A stretch of 64,000 bases of DNA, taken from Solirubrobacter taibaiensis. Lineage in GTDB: Bacteria > Actinomycetota > Thermoleophilia > Solirubrobacterales > Solirubrobacteraceae. The notes under the pieces are model-generated. The model saw nothing but the letters and a program-made list of their open reading frames with translations. It had not been told where the DNA came from and did not search any database. Location: positions 1 to 64,000 of the forward strand of contig JAPDDQ010000030.1 in NCBI GenBank assembly GCA_027587225.1, read 5' to 3'. The position numbers and the translations under genes were made by a program. Numbering within the stretch: the first letter of the stretch is position 1; every line of letters starts with the position of its first letter. Shown here one piece after another: positions 22,799-31,429 of this stretch.

Positions 22799-24250
22799 CT
22801 AGCGGCCCCAGATCTCCTTGCCCTCGGCCTGCCGCTTGACGTGCCGCGGGTTGGCGTACTGCTCGTAGTACTCGATCTCCAGGTGCGAGCACTGCAGCCA
22901 GATGCCGGGCAGGTGGAACGGGTCCGTGTGCGCCGGGAAGCGGCCGTAGGTGTCCACCAGGTAGCGGCAGATCTGCTTCGTGTACTCGATCGCCTCGTGC
23001 GGCGGGTGGCCGGCGGCCTTCAGGAAGGTCTCGGCCGTCTCTTTGTCCTTGTAGGACTGGGCGAAGACGTCGGCGTTGGTGTACGTGCCCTCCGGCCCGA
23101 ACTTCTCCTCGAGCACCTGGTCGACGGCCGCGCCCATGTCGTTGACGTACGGCGGGCACAGGCCCTCCAGCACGCCGTCGATGCCGACGTAGGCGGGCTG
23201 GGAGGCGGGCACGGGGGGCATGCGCTTGAAACGCCCGTCGAACGTCTTGCCCTGGTACTGCCGGAAGCCCAGGCCGAGGACGCCCTTGGCCGGGTCGCGG
23301 TCCCAGACGTGCGGGATCATCGGCGCGCCGTGCACCCACGCGCCTAGGCGCAGCGCCTCGGCCGTGAGCATCAGGTTCTGGAACAGGAAGTGCGCCTCGT
23401 AGTCCGTGCGCACCGTCGTGATCGAGCCCAGCGGCGCCGGGACGTCGATCGACGAGTAGCCGCCTCGGGCCTGCTTGAGGCCGCCGATCGGCTGGTACGG
23501 GATCGGGTCCACGATCCCGAGCTTGGCCGCCGCCCACGCCGCCCACTCCACCGCGTTCGACGGGCGGAACGGCTGCCAGTCGTCGATGAACAGCGGCGCC
23601 TTGCCTTTGGGCTCGCTCAGGAGGATCAGCAGCACGTTGATGTACTGGCGCGTGTTGTCCACCACGGGCAGGAACTGCGTCGTGCCCGGCGCGTTGGTCA
23701 TCTGGCCGTTCCAGCCCAGGAAGTACGGCCACTGCTTGTCCGGGAACGCGAAGCGCCCGTCGTAGACCTTGCGCTTGACCGCGTTGGCGAACGACAGCCA
23801 GTCGTCCTCCGTGCGGTCCTCCCAGCGGACCGGGATCTCCTTGAACAGGTCCAGCGCCTTCTGACCGCGCGGGCGCTCGATCAGCCACACGCCCTCGTCG
23901 TTGGTCATGAAGAACGACGTGGCCTGCGCGTTGTCGGCGCTCGAGGCGGCGCGCCCCGCGACCTCGAGGAACATCGTCCCGAGCTCGGGCGAGCCGTCGA
24001 CCTTCTTGGTCGGCCCGTCGTGCATGACCGCGCCGGTCACGCTGGTCGAGGCGATCAGGATCGCCTCTTCGAGCGGACTCAGCGGAGACGGCGCGTTGGC
24101 GCTCTCGTACGGCTGCGCGCCCTGCTTGAGCGACGTGCCCTGGGCGACGCGCCGGGTCCGCCGATCCTGGATCGCCTGCGCAAACGGATAGCCGAGAAAG
24201 TCCTCTAGACCGCGATTTGTGGCGTTGTTGTCGGGTTCATCACGGCTCAT
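22799..24250 (-). CDS. Large hypothetical protein of the peroxidase operon
   Basis: A 483-residue soluble protein. The N-terminus reads FLGYPFAQAIQDRRTRRVAQG and then SPLEEAILIASTSVTG, a pattern reminiscent of nitroreductase-fold proteins, which start with an Arg-rich RRS/RRT segment. No flavin motif is certain. Later conserved-looking blocks are LGWNGQMTNAPGTTQFLPVV, APLGSITTVRTDYEAHF and CPPYVNDMGAAVDQV. It is the second gene of the operon, three bases after the alpha/beta hydrolase stop. A weakly supported nitroreductase-like oxidoreductase is my best guess; otherwise unknown. Confidence 0.6.
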   Translation of the reverse strand: MSRDEPDNNATNRGLEDFLGYPFAQAIQDRRTRRVAQGTSLKQGAQPYESANAPSPLSPLEEAILIASTSVTGAVMHDGPTKKVDGSPELGTMFLEVAGRAASSADNAQATSFFMTNDEGVWLIERPRGQKALDLFKEIPVRWEDRTEDDWLSFANAVKRKVYDGRFAFPDKQWPYFLGWNGQMTNAPGTTQFLPVVDNTRQYINVLLILLSEPKGKAPLFIDDWQPFRPSNAVEWAAWAAAKLGIVDPIPYQPIGGLKQARGGYSSIDVPAPLGSITTVRTDYEAHFLFQNLMLTAEALRLGAWVHGAPMIPHVWDRDPAKGVLGLGFRQYQGKTFDGRFKRMPPVPASQPAYVGIDGVLEGLCPPYVNDMGAAVDQVLEEKFGPEGTYTNADVFAQSYKDKETAETFLKAAGHPPHEAIEYTKQICRYLVDTYGRFPAHTDPFHLPGIWLQCSHLEIEYYEQYANPRHVKRQAEGKEIWGR

Positions 24251-24253
24251 TTC

Positions 24254-25258
24254 CTAATTGTGCTTCTCCAGCTCGGCAAGGGCGGTCGGCCACACGTCGC
24301 GCTCGGCGTTCTCGCCCAGCCACAGATCCAGGTGCGCATAGTCCTTGATCACGCTGTGCGAATACAAGCTCGTGCCGTGGGCCTTACGCAGCGTGTCATA
24401 CGAGCGCTGCAGACCCTTCGGCACGAACATCTTGTTGTGCTCGCCGGTGATGAAGTTCGACGGCACCTTGAAGTTCTCGAGGTTCGCCCAGTACGCGTTC
24501 TTGCCGTTCGCGTCGCGCGCCTCGCTCGCCCGGATCATCAGCGAGATGTGCTCGAAGAACGTCATGTTGCCGCCGCCGAAGAAGCCGGGCACGGCCTGCT
24601 CCATCGTCGGCTTGTTGATGTTCTCGTAGTTGTAGACGTCGCCATAGACGAAGTAGATCCGGCGCGCGATCGGGTTGTCGTAGATGTGCCGGAACGGGAC
24701 GAGCTTCATCACCGTCTCGACCAGCTTGCCGTCCCAGCGCTTGGGGTCGTACTCGACGTCCAGGCGCTTGACGCCGAGCGTCTTGAGCAGCGTGGCCATC
24801 CGCGCCCAGGCGCGCGCCTTGTTGCCCGGCGTGGGGATCGGATGGCCGGCGAGGCTCGAGAACGTGGCGCTGCGCACGCCCTGCATCCCGCCGCCCATGG
24901 CCATGAACAGCGACAGCCCGCCGATGCAGTGCCCGAACGCCTGCACGGTGTCCTGGCCGCTCTTCTCGCGCACGGCCTGCACGGCTGCGGGCCAGTCGCG
25001 CATCGCGATGTCGTCGACGGTGAACTGCGTGAAGCTGCCCGGCAGCTCCGGGCTGGCCCGGTAGTCCAACAGCCACACGTCATAGCCGTGCTCGCCCAGG
25101 TACTGGACCCAGTTCTTGGGCACGGTGTCGATGGCGAACGCACTCGCGGCGTTGCCGTACCCCGGGGCCATGACGATCGGGCCTTTGGTGCCGTACTGGT
25201 GGCGCGTCAGGCGGATCTCGGTGCCGTCGGAGGTGGGAACGGAATGGGTTTCGGTCAA
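24254..25258 (-). CDS. Alpha/beta hydrolase with Cys nucleophile elbow (PhaC-like box)
   Basis: A 334-residue alpha/beta hydrolase, first gene of the seven-gene operon. The oxyanion region is VMAPGYGN, and the nucleophile elbow is FGHCIGGLS (about 107-115), with Cys where lipases have Ser. This G-x-C-x-G-G form is known from polyhydroxyalkanoate synthases. The likely acid and His are in ITGEHNKMF and DYAHLDLW. Related domains occur fused to GMC oxidoreductases. It could be an acyltransferase or thioester enzyme rather than a hydrolase. The TTG start is preceded by AAAAGG at a good distance. Confidence 0.8.
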   Translation of the reverse strand: MTETHSVPTSDGTEIRLTRHQYGTKGPIVMAPGYGNAASAFAIDTVPKNWVQYLGEHGYDVWLLDYRASPELPGSFTQFTVDDIAMRDWPAAVQAVREKSGQDTVQAFGHCIGGLSLFMAMGGGMQGVRSATFSSLAGHPIPTPGNKARAWARMATLLKTLGVKRLDVEYDPKRWDGKLVETVMKLVPFRHIYDNPIARRIYFVYGDVYNYENINKPTMEQAVPGFFGGGNMTFFEHISLMIRASEARDANGKNAYWANLENFKVPSNFITGEHNKMFVPKGLQRSYDTLRKAHGTSLYSHSVIKDYAHLDLWLGENAERDVWPTALAELEKHN

Positions 25259-25357
25259 GGGTGAGCCTTTTCTATCCGCGTTCCGCGAGTGATTGCAAGG
25301 GCCATACGGTCAGGGCGGTATTCACACAAGGACCCCGCTTTCGGTTAAAAGCTTCCC
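25259..25357. promoter_or_regulatory. Divergent promoter region between the peroxidase operon and MMPL-1
   Basis: Ninety-nine bases separate the TTG start of the minus-strand hydrolase and the ATG of the plus-strand MMPL gene. The sequence is less GC-rich than its surroundings and must hold both promoters. It carries a ribosome site for the hydrolase (AAAAGG on the minus strand) and only a weak one for MMPL-1. I see no clear palindrome. Confidence 0.4.
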
Positions 25358-27514
25358 ATGCAAGCTGCCATGGACCGGCTCGAGCGCCTGATCACGCGCC
25401 GCCGCCGCCTCGTGCTGATCGTCTGGCTCGTCATCGTCGTCGTCTCCATACCGTTCGCCGGCCGCCAGACCGAGAACCTGACGGGCGGCGGGTTCGAGAC
25501 CGCCGGTTCCGGCTCGCAAGTGGTCGCCGACGCGCTCGGGAGCGACTTCGAAGGCCAGCAGGCCGAGTCGCTGTCGGTCGTCATCGACAACCGCGCGGGT
25601 GATGCGGCCAAGCTCGCCGCGGCCGTCGACCGCGTGCAGCGCGAGGGCTTCGAGGACGTCGACGCGGTCCGGCTGGACCCGGCGGCCGCCGAGGCCGCGA
25701 AGGCCTCCACCGACCCGATCGTGATCATGCCGCTGATCGTCGAGGGCGATCGCGACGAGGCCGTCGACGCCGCCTCGCTGATGCGCGAGCACCTGCACAC
25801 GGGCGAGGCCGGCGACGATCTCCCGGTCCACCTGCTCGGCCAGAGCGCGCTGTGGGCGGGCATCCAGGAGCTGTCCAAGGAGGACCTCGAGCAGGCGGAG
25901 ATCATCGGCCTGCCGATCGTGCTGATCATCCTGCTGTTCGTCTTCGGCTCGCTCGCCGCGGCGGCGCTCCCGCTCGCGCTGGGCGTGACCTCGGTGGTCG
26001 TCACCGGCGCGATCGTGTTCTTCCTCTCGCAGGTCTACGGCATGTCGACCTTCGTCACGAACATGGCGTCGATGCTCGGCATCGGCGTCGCGGTGGACTA
26101 CTCGTTGTTCATCCTCGCCCGCTACCGGGAGGAGCTGGAGAACGGGCTGAGCCCCGCGGAGGCGCGCGAGGTCGCGATGCGCACGTCCGGCATGGCCGTG
26201 ACGTTCTCCGGCGTGACCGTGATCGTCGCGCTCGCCGGGCTGTTCCTGATCGACGCGAAGGTCGTGCAGTCGATGGCCGTGGGCGCGATCGTCGTCGTCG
26301 GCATCGCCGTGATCGCCGCGGTCACGCTGCTGCCGGCGCTGATCGCCGCGCTCGGGCACCGGGTCTCCCGGCCCGGGAAGATCATCGGGCGCATCAAGCC
26401 CAAACCCAAGCCCAAGGAGGGCCCCGGGTTCTGGGAGCGGTGGACGGCGATGCTGATGCGGCGCCCGCTGCCGTTCGCGCTCGCCGCGACCGCGCTCATG
26501 CTCCTGATCGCCTCGCCCGCGCTGGTGCTGAAGGAGAACACCGCCGCGATCGCGATGTTCCCCGAGGACTTCGAGACCCGGGTCGGCTTCGAACTGGCGG
26601 CGCAGCAACTCGGCGGGGAGGGCGCGCTCGGGCCGATCCAGCTGGTGTTCGACGGCACGAACGTCGACGGCTTCGTCGCCTCGGACATCGAGCCGTTGCC
26701 CGGCGTGAAGGCGGTGACGCCCGGCGTCCCGTCGCGGGACGGGAAGAAGACGCTCGTGGTCGTCACCCCCGACGAATCGCCGGAGAGCGAGTCGACGCTC
26801 GCGCTCGTCGATCGGTTGCGTGACATCCGTGCGCCGGTGACGATGCACATCGGCGGTGCGACGGCGCAGAACCAGGACGACACGGCCGTGATCTCCGGGT
26901 CGCTGTGGAAGGTCGCCGTGTTCGTGGTCCTGCTCAGCTACCTGGTGTTGCTCGTGGTGTTGCGCAGCGTCATCCTGCCGCTGAAGGCCGTGCTGATGAA
27001 CGCGCTCTCGGTCGCGGCCGCCTACGGCGTGCTCGTGATGGTGTTCCAGTGGGGCTGGTTCGACTCCGTCACCGGCTTCAACTCGCTCGGGTACGTGCAG
27101 GCGATCACGCCGGCACTGCTGCTCGCGGTCGTCTTCGGCCTGAGCATGGACTACGAGGTGTTCATGCTCTCGCGCATCAAGGAGCGCTTCCACGCCACGG
27201 GCGACACGCAGAAGGCCGTGTCGCAGGGCCTGGCCGCGAGCGCCAAGACGATCTCGTCCGCCGCGCTGATCATGGTCGCCGTGTTCGCCATCTTCGCCGG
27301 CACGGGCGTGCCGCAGGTGAAGGAGATCGGCGTCGGCCTGGCGGTCGCGATCGCCCTGGACGCGACGGTCGTGCGGCTCGTCCTGGTCCCGACGACGATG
27401 CAGCTGATGGGAGACTTCAACTGGTGGATCCCCAAGTGGCTGGACCGGCGGCTCCCTGACATGGACTTCGAATCGTCTCCCACGAAGCAGGAAGAGGTTG
27501 TGACTGCCGCATGA
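25358..27514 (+). CDS. MMPL-family RND exporter, copy 1
   Basis: A 718-residue MMPL protein with the standard layout of two transmembrane bundles (one helix plus five or six) around two extracytoplasmic domains. The family motifs include GIGVAVDYSLFILARYREE in the first bundle and GLSMDYEVFMLSRIKERF in the second, which hold the Asp-Tyr pairs of the proton relay. MMPL proteins export lipids or lipid-linked compounds in actinobacteria. It overlaps the SDR gene by ATGA. A clear paralogue with the same MQAAM start lies at 31430-33643, so the two probably handle related substrates. Confidence 0.92.
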   Translation: MQAAMDRLERLITRRRRLVLIVWLVIVVVSIPFAGRQTENLTGGGFETAGSGSQVVADALGSDFEGQQAESLSVVIDNRAGDAAKLAAAVDRVQREGFEDVDAVRLDPAAAEAAKASTDPIVIMPLIVEGDRDEAVDAASLMREHLHTGEAGDDLPVHLLGQSALWAGIQELSKEDLEQAEIIGLPIVLIILLFVFGSLAAAALPLALGVTSVVVTGAIVFFLSQVYGMSTFVTNMASMLGIGVAVDYSLFILARYREELENGLSPAEAREVAMRTSGMAVTFSGVTVIVALAGLFLIDAKVVQSMAVGAIVVVGIAVIAAVTLLPALIAALGHRVSRPGKIIGRIKPKPKPKEGPGFWERWTAMLMRRPLPFALAATALMLLIASPALVLKENTAAIAMFPEDFETRVGFELAAQQLGGEGALGPIQLVFDGTNVDGFVASDIEPLPGVKAVTPGVPSRDGKKTLVVVTPDESPESESTLALVDRLRDIRAPVTMHIGGATAQNQDDTAVISGSLWKVAVFVVLLSYLVLLVVLRSVILPLKAVLMNALSVAAAYGVLVMVFQWGWFDSVTGFNSLGYVQAITPALLLAVVFGLSMDYEVFMLSRIKERFHATGDTQKAVSQGLAASAKTISSAALIMVAVFAIFAGTGVPQVKEIGVGLAVAIALDATVVRLVLVPTTMQLMGDFNWWIPKWLDRRLPDMDFESSPTKQEEVVTAA

Positions 27515-28344
27515 GCAAGACCGTGTTGATCACCGGATGCTCCTCGGGCATCGGACGGGCGACCGCCAAGTTGCTCGCCGAGAAGGGCTACAGCGTCTAC
27601 GCGACCGCTCGTCGGACCGAGTCGATCGCCGACCTGGAGGCGGCCGGCTGCAAGACGCTGGCGCTCGACGTCACGAGCGAGGAGTCGATCCAGGCTGCCA
27701 TCGCCGCGATCCCCGAGGGGATCGACGCGCTCGTCAACAACGCGGGCATCCAGGACGTCGGGGCGATCGAGAGCCTGCCGATGGACCGCGTGCGCGGGCT
27801 GTTCGAGACCAACGTCTTCGGCCCGGTGCGGCTCACGCAGCTCGTTCTGCCGCAGATGCGCGAGCGCGGCGCGGGCTACGTGATCACCGTCGGCTCGATG
27901 AACGGCAAGTTCACGTGGCCGGGCACGGGCTACTACTGCGGCACCAAGCATGCGCTGGAGGCCATCCACGACGCGCTGCGGCACGAGACGCGCCCGTTCG
28001 GGATCAAGACCGTGCTGGTCGAGCCCGGATTCGTGAAGACGCCGCTGGGCAAAAGCGCGGTCGGCCGCCGCGTCGAGGACGACGGGCCCTACGCCGAGTA
28101 CAACGCCGCCGTGGCCGAGATGACCGGCAGCTACACGACGGGAGCGCTGGGCAAGCTGGCCTGCAGCGCCGAGGCCGTGGCCGAGACGATCCTCAAGGCG
28201 CTGAGCTCCGACAAGCCGAAGGCCCGCTACCGCGTGGCGTCTTCGGCGGGCCTGTTCATGACGATGCGCTGGGCGTTGCCGGACGTCGCGTTCGACGCGT
28301 TCCTGCGCTCCGGGTCGCCGGTCCCGAAGCCCAAAAAGTCTTAG
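27511..28344 (+). CDS. Short-chain dehydrogenase/reductase
   Basis: A 277-residue classical SDR. The cofactor motif is TGCSSGIG (8-15), NNAG stabilises the central sheet (about 73-76), and the catalytic Ser and YxxxK are in VGSMNG and YYCGTK (about 146-151). VEPGFVKTPLG follows, as usual. An Arg in TARRTES after strand 2 favours NADP(H). It is coupled to MMPL-1 by ATGA, suggesting it processes the exported lipid or its precursor. The substrate is unknown. Its 3' end overlaps the convergent hydrolase stop by four bases. Confidence 0.9.
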   Translation: MSKTVLITGCSSGIGRATAKLLAEKGYSVYATARRTESIADLEAAGCKTLALDVTSEESIQAAIAAIPEGIDALVNNAGIQDVGAIESLPMDRVRGLFETNVFGPVRLTQLVLPQMRERGAGYVITVGSMNGKFTWPGTGYYCGTKHALEAIHDALRHETRPFGIKTVLVEPGFVKTPLGKSAVGRRVEDDGPYAEYNAAVAEMTGSYTTGALGKLACSAEAVAETILKALSSDKPKARYRVASSAGLFMTMRWALPDVAFDAFLRSGSPVPKPKKS

Positions 28345-29216
28345 AGGGTGCGCTGGAAGAAGTCGACGATTTCCTCGGTCTCCGCGGACACGTAGCGGTA
28401 GCCGTCGTAGCGGCCGCTCGAGGGGTAGTGCACGACCGGCCCGTCCAGGGTCGGCGTGCCCTCCGCGAACGCGAGCACGTCGACCATCGTGCCCCAGCGG
28501 TCGCCCGTGCCCTGCACGTACTTGACGATCGTCCCGTTCAGGTGCTTCGCCGGCGCGCCCGGGTCCTGGGCGCTCGGCGGCGGCGTCTTCGCGATCCGGT
28601 ACAGCAACTCGATCGGTGACACGATCGCGGGCCCGAACGGACCGAACTGGTCGAGCGCGAAGTTGTAGTTGAACGTCGTGACCTTGGCCGGCTGCACGGC
28701 CAGGATCGACTTGATCGGCTGGCACTCGGGCGCGCCGTACAGCGCGATCGTGCCGCCCATCGAAATCCCGAGCGAACCGATCCGTTCGCCGTCCACGTCC
28801 TCACGGGTGCGCAGGTAGTTCACGGCACCGATGAAGTCGTACTTCTCGAGCGGGCCGAAGGAGAGCAGGCCCTTGCCGCTCTCGCTCTCGCCGTGTTTGC
28901 GGATGTCGTACAGCAGCACGCTGTAGCCCGCGTCGTGCAACGCCTTGGTGGCGGGCAGGAAGTCCACGTCGCGGTCATCGATCGGCGCGCGCCCCGCGAC
29001 GTTGCCGAGCCGATTCCACATCCAGCCGTGCACGAACACGACGGTCGGCTTGGGTCCATCGCCGTCCGCGGGGATGAACCAGCCTTTGATGCCGACGCCG
29101 TCGCTGGCCCCGAATGCGACGGGCTCGTAGTCCAGGCCAACTTCGGCGGGCGTGCGCGAGACGGGCTCACGACGCGAGAAGAGCATCAGTTTCGTGAGTT
29201 TCAGCAGGCGCCTCAT
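28341..29216 (-). CDS. Alpha/beta hydrolase, paralogue A
   Basis: A 291-residue alpha/beta hydrolase. The oxyanion loop is VVFVHGWMWNRLGN, and the nucleophile Ser is in LGISMGG (GxSxG). The C-terminal Asp/His pair is probably in TGDRWG and the region near SGRYDGYRY. It has no export signal. It shares long identical stretches (HGW-WNRLGNVAG, DVDFLPA, ALH-AGY) with the hydrolase at 35359-36222. Both sit convergent to an MMPL operon. The start is ATG 29216; ATG 29228 is possible but lies directly on the GGAGGT. Confidence 0.88.
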   Translation of the reverse strand: MRRLLKLTKLMLFSRREPVSRTPAEVGLDYEPVAFGASDGVGIKGWFIPADGDGPKPTVVFVHGWMWNRLGNVAGRAPIDDRDVDFLPATKALHDAGYSVLLYDIRKHGESESGKGLLSFGPLEKYDFIGAVNYLRTREDVDGERIGSLGISMGGTIALYGAPECQPIKSILAVQPAKVTTFNYNFALDQFGPFGPAIVSPIELLYRIAKTPPPSAQDPGAPAKHLNGTIVKYVQGTGDRWGTMVDVLAFAEGTPTLDGPVVHYPSSGRYDGYRYVSAETEEIVDFFQRTL

Positions 29217-29235
29217 AGATGCGACCATACCTCCG

Positions 29236-30357
29236 GTGGATGACCGCGTGGTGATTGCGGCCGGGGCGCGCACGCCGATCGGCAAGTTCAACGGGGCGCT
29301 CGCGAAGGTCGACGCCGTCGAGCTCGGCGCGCACGCCGTGCGGGCGGCGCTGGCGCGCACGGAGCTCGAGCCCGACTACGTGGCCGTGGGGAACGTGCTG
29401 CAGGCCGCGAACGGGCAGAACCCGGGGCGCCGAGCGGCGTTGCTGGGCGGCGTCAAGCGCGAGGTGCCCGGGATCACGCTCAATGACGTGTGCCTCGCGA
29501 GCATGAGCGCGGTGGCGATGGCGGCGGCGATGATCCGGGCGGGTGAGGCCACGACCGTGCTGGCCGGCGGATTCGACTCGATGACCCGGGCGCCGCACGC
29601 GATCCGGTTGCGGCCGGGCACCCGTATGGGCGACGTGCCGATGACCGACGTGATGATCCACGACGGCCTGTACTGCTCGATCGCCGACGAGGGGATGGGC
29701 GGGATGTCGGACGCCGAGAACGCGCGGCTCGGGGTCACGCGCGAGTCGCAGGACCGGTTCGCGGCGGACTCCCACGCCCGGGCGCTGGCGGGGCGCGAGC
29801 GGCTGGCCGACGAGATCGCGCCGGTCGGCGACCTCCTCTACGACGAGGGCGTGCGGGAGACGAGCTACGACACGCTCGCGGCCCTCAAGCCGGCCTTCAC
29901 GGCGGACGGCACGATCACCGCGGGCAACGCCTCCCAGGTGTCCGACGGCGCCGCGGCGGCCGTGATCACGAGCGCGGAGCGCGCGCCCGAATTCCTGGCC
30001 GAGGTCGTCGGCCGCGCCGTGGTCGCCGGACCGGACTCGACGCTGCACCTGCGACCCGCGGAGGCCGGCGCGAAGCTGCTGGAGCGCTACGGCCTCGCGC
30101 CCGCCGACATCGCGCTGTGGGAGATCAACGAGGCCTTTGCGGGCGTCGTGCTGGCCTCGGCGACCGCGCTCGAGCTCGACCTGGACACCGTGAACGTCAA
30201 TGGCGGCGCGGTCGCGGTCGGCCACCCGCTCGCGGGCTCCGGCCTGCGCCTCATCCTCACGCTCGCCTACGAGCTGCGCCGGCGCGGGGGAGGCCTCGGC
30301 ATCGCCACCCTGTGCGGAGGCGGCGGCCAAGGCGAAGCGGTGCTGCTGCGTGTCTGA
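29236..30357 (+). CDS. Thiolase (acetyl-CoA C-acyltransferase type)
   Basis: A 373-residue thiolase with all catalytic residues: acyl-accepting Cys in LNDVCLASMSAV, His in AVGHPLAGSG and the second Cys in ATLCGGGGQGEA. GGFDSMTRAPH is the usual loop segment. It condenses two acyl-CoA units or cleaves 3-ketoacyl-CoA. It is slightly short at the N-terminus because the GTG at 29236 starts directly at VDDRVVIAAGARTPIG, with no good ribosome site. It is divergent from hydrolase A with only 19 bases between starts, and it overlaps the flavoprotein gene by eight bases. Confidence 0.92.
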   Translation: MDDRVVIAAGARTPIGKFNGALAKVDAVELGAHAVRAALARTELEPDYVAVGNVLQAANGQNPGRRAALLGGVKREVPGITLNDVCLASMSAVAMAAAMIRAGEATTVLAGGFDSMTRAPHAIRLRPGTRMGDVPMTDVMIHDGLYCSIADEGMGGMSDAENARLGVTRESQDRFAADSHARALAGRERLADEIAPVGDLLYDEGVRETSYDTLAALKPAFTADGTITAGNASQVSDGAAAAVITSAERAPEFLAEVVGRAVVAGPDSTLHLRPAEAGAKLLERYGLAPADIALWEINEAFAGVVLASATALELDLDTVNVNGGAVAVGHPLAGSGLRLILTLAYELRRRGGGLGIATLCGGGGQGEAVLLRV

Positions 30358-31357
30358 CGTCGTCGTGATCGGGGCCGGGCCGTACGGGCTGGCCACGGCC
30401 AAGGCGCTGCGCGACCGCGGGCTGTCGGTCACGGTGTACGGGAAGCCGATGGGCTTCTGGCGCGACCACATGCCGGACGGGATGCTGCTGCGCAGCGGGC
30501 CGGACTGGCACATGGACGCGGCGGGCGAGCTGACGTTCCGCGCGTTCTGCCCCGACCCGCCGGATCCGATCCCGGTCCAGCTCTTCCTCGACTATGCGGC
30601 CTGGTTCCAGGCCGAGGCCGGGATCGAGGTGATCGAGGAGGAGCTGAGCGAACTGCCGGACGCGCGGTTCGTGGTCGCCGCGCCGGGCATCGAGTACTTC
30701 CAGCATCGGCCCGAGTGGGCCACCGACGAGGTCCACACCTGCGACTACGTCGACTTCACCGATGTCTCCGGCGCGGAGCTGCTGATCGTCGGCGGTCGCC
30801 AGAGCGCGTACGAGACGGCCGCGCTGGCGCTCGAGCACGGCGCCGCCCGCGTCGACATCGTGCACCGCCACCCGCAGCCGCGCTTCGCCGAGGCGAGCTG
30901 GGACTTCGTCGACCCGCACGTGCAGGCCACGCTCGAGGAGGACGGGTACTGGCGCAACCTGCCGATGGGGGACCGGGCCGAGATCGCCCGCCGCTTCTGG
31001 GAGGTGGGGCGGCTCACGCTGGAGCCGTGGCTCGCGCCGCGCATCACCCGCGCCCACGTGCACGCCGAGGCGGAGGTCGTCGGTGTGGACGGAGTGGTCC
31101 GGCTGAGCGACGGAACGGGTCTGCGCCCTGACAAAATCGTCCTTGCGACCGGCTACAAGGCCGATCTGGGCCGCGTCCCCTATCTGCCGCCGCTCGCGAC
31201 CGCCGCGCTCGACGTGCACATGCAGTCCGTCGCCCGACCCGGCCTCTATCTGCCCGGATTCACGGCGACCGCGGACTTCGGTCCGTTCTTCGGGTTCGTC
31301 CGCGGCGCGCCGGCCGCCGCCACGCTCGTGGCGCGGCACATCCAGCACTCCTCTTAG
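30350..31357 (+). CDS. FAD-dependent oxidoreductase (CzcO/N-hydroxylase-like)
   Basis: A 335-residue flavoprotein. The FAD dinucleotide motif is VVVIGAGPYGLATAKAL (about 4-20), and a second Rossmann GGRQSAYETA (about 145-154) is for NAD(P)H. The late ATGYKADL block matches the ATGY motif of flavin monooxygenases and lysine/ornithine N-hydroxylases. It is shorter than Baeyer-Villiger enzymes. It probably hydroxylates or oxidises a product of the neighbouring thiolase pathway; that is inference from the eight-base overlap. The GTG start lies inside the thiolase 3' end. Confidence 0.82.
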   Translation: MSDVVVIGAGPYGLATAKALRDRGLSVTVYGKPMGFWRDHMPDGMLLRSGPDWHMDAAGELTFRAFCPDPPDPIPVQLFLDYAAWFQAEAGIEVIEEELSELPDARFVVAAPGIEYFQHRPEWATDEVHTCDYVDFTDVSGAELLIVGGRQSAYETAALALEHGAARVDIVHRHPQPRFAEASWDFVDPHVQATLEEDGYWRNLPMGDRAEIARRFWEVGRLTLEPWLAPRITRAHVHAEAEVVGVDGVVRLSDGTGLRPDKIVLATGYKADLGRVPYLPPLATAALDVHMQSVARPGLYLPGFTATADFGPFFGFVRGAPAAATLVARHIQHSS

Positions 31358-31429
31358 GGCTAGCGCACCGGTATCGGGCGCGGTTATGCTCGCGCTCTGC
31401 CCGCCGGAACGATGGAGAAGTAAGCACGG

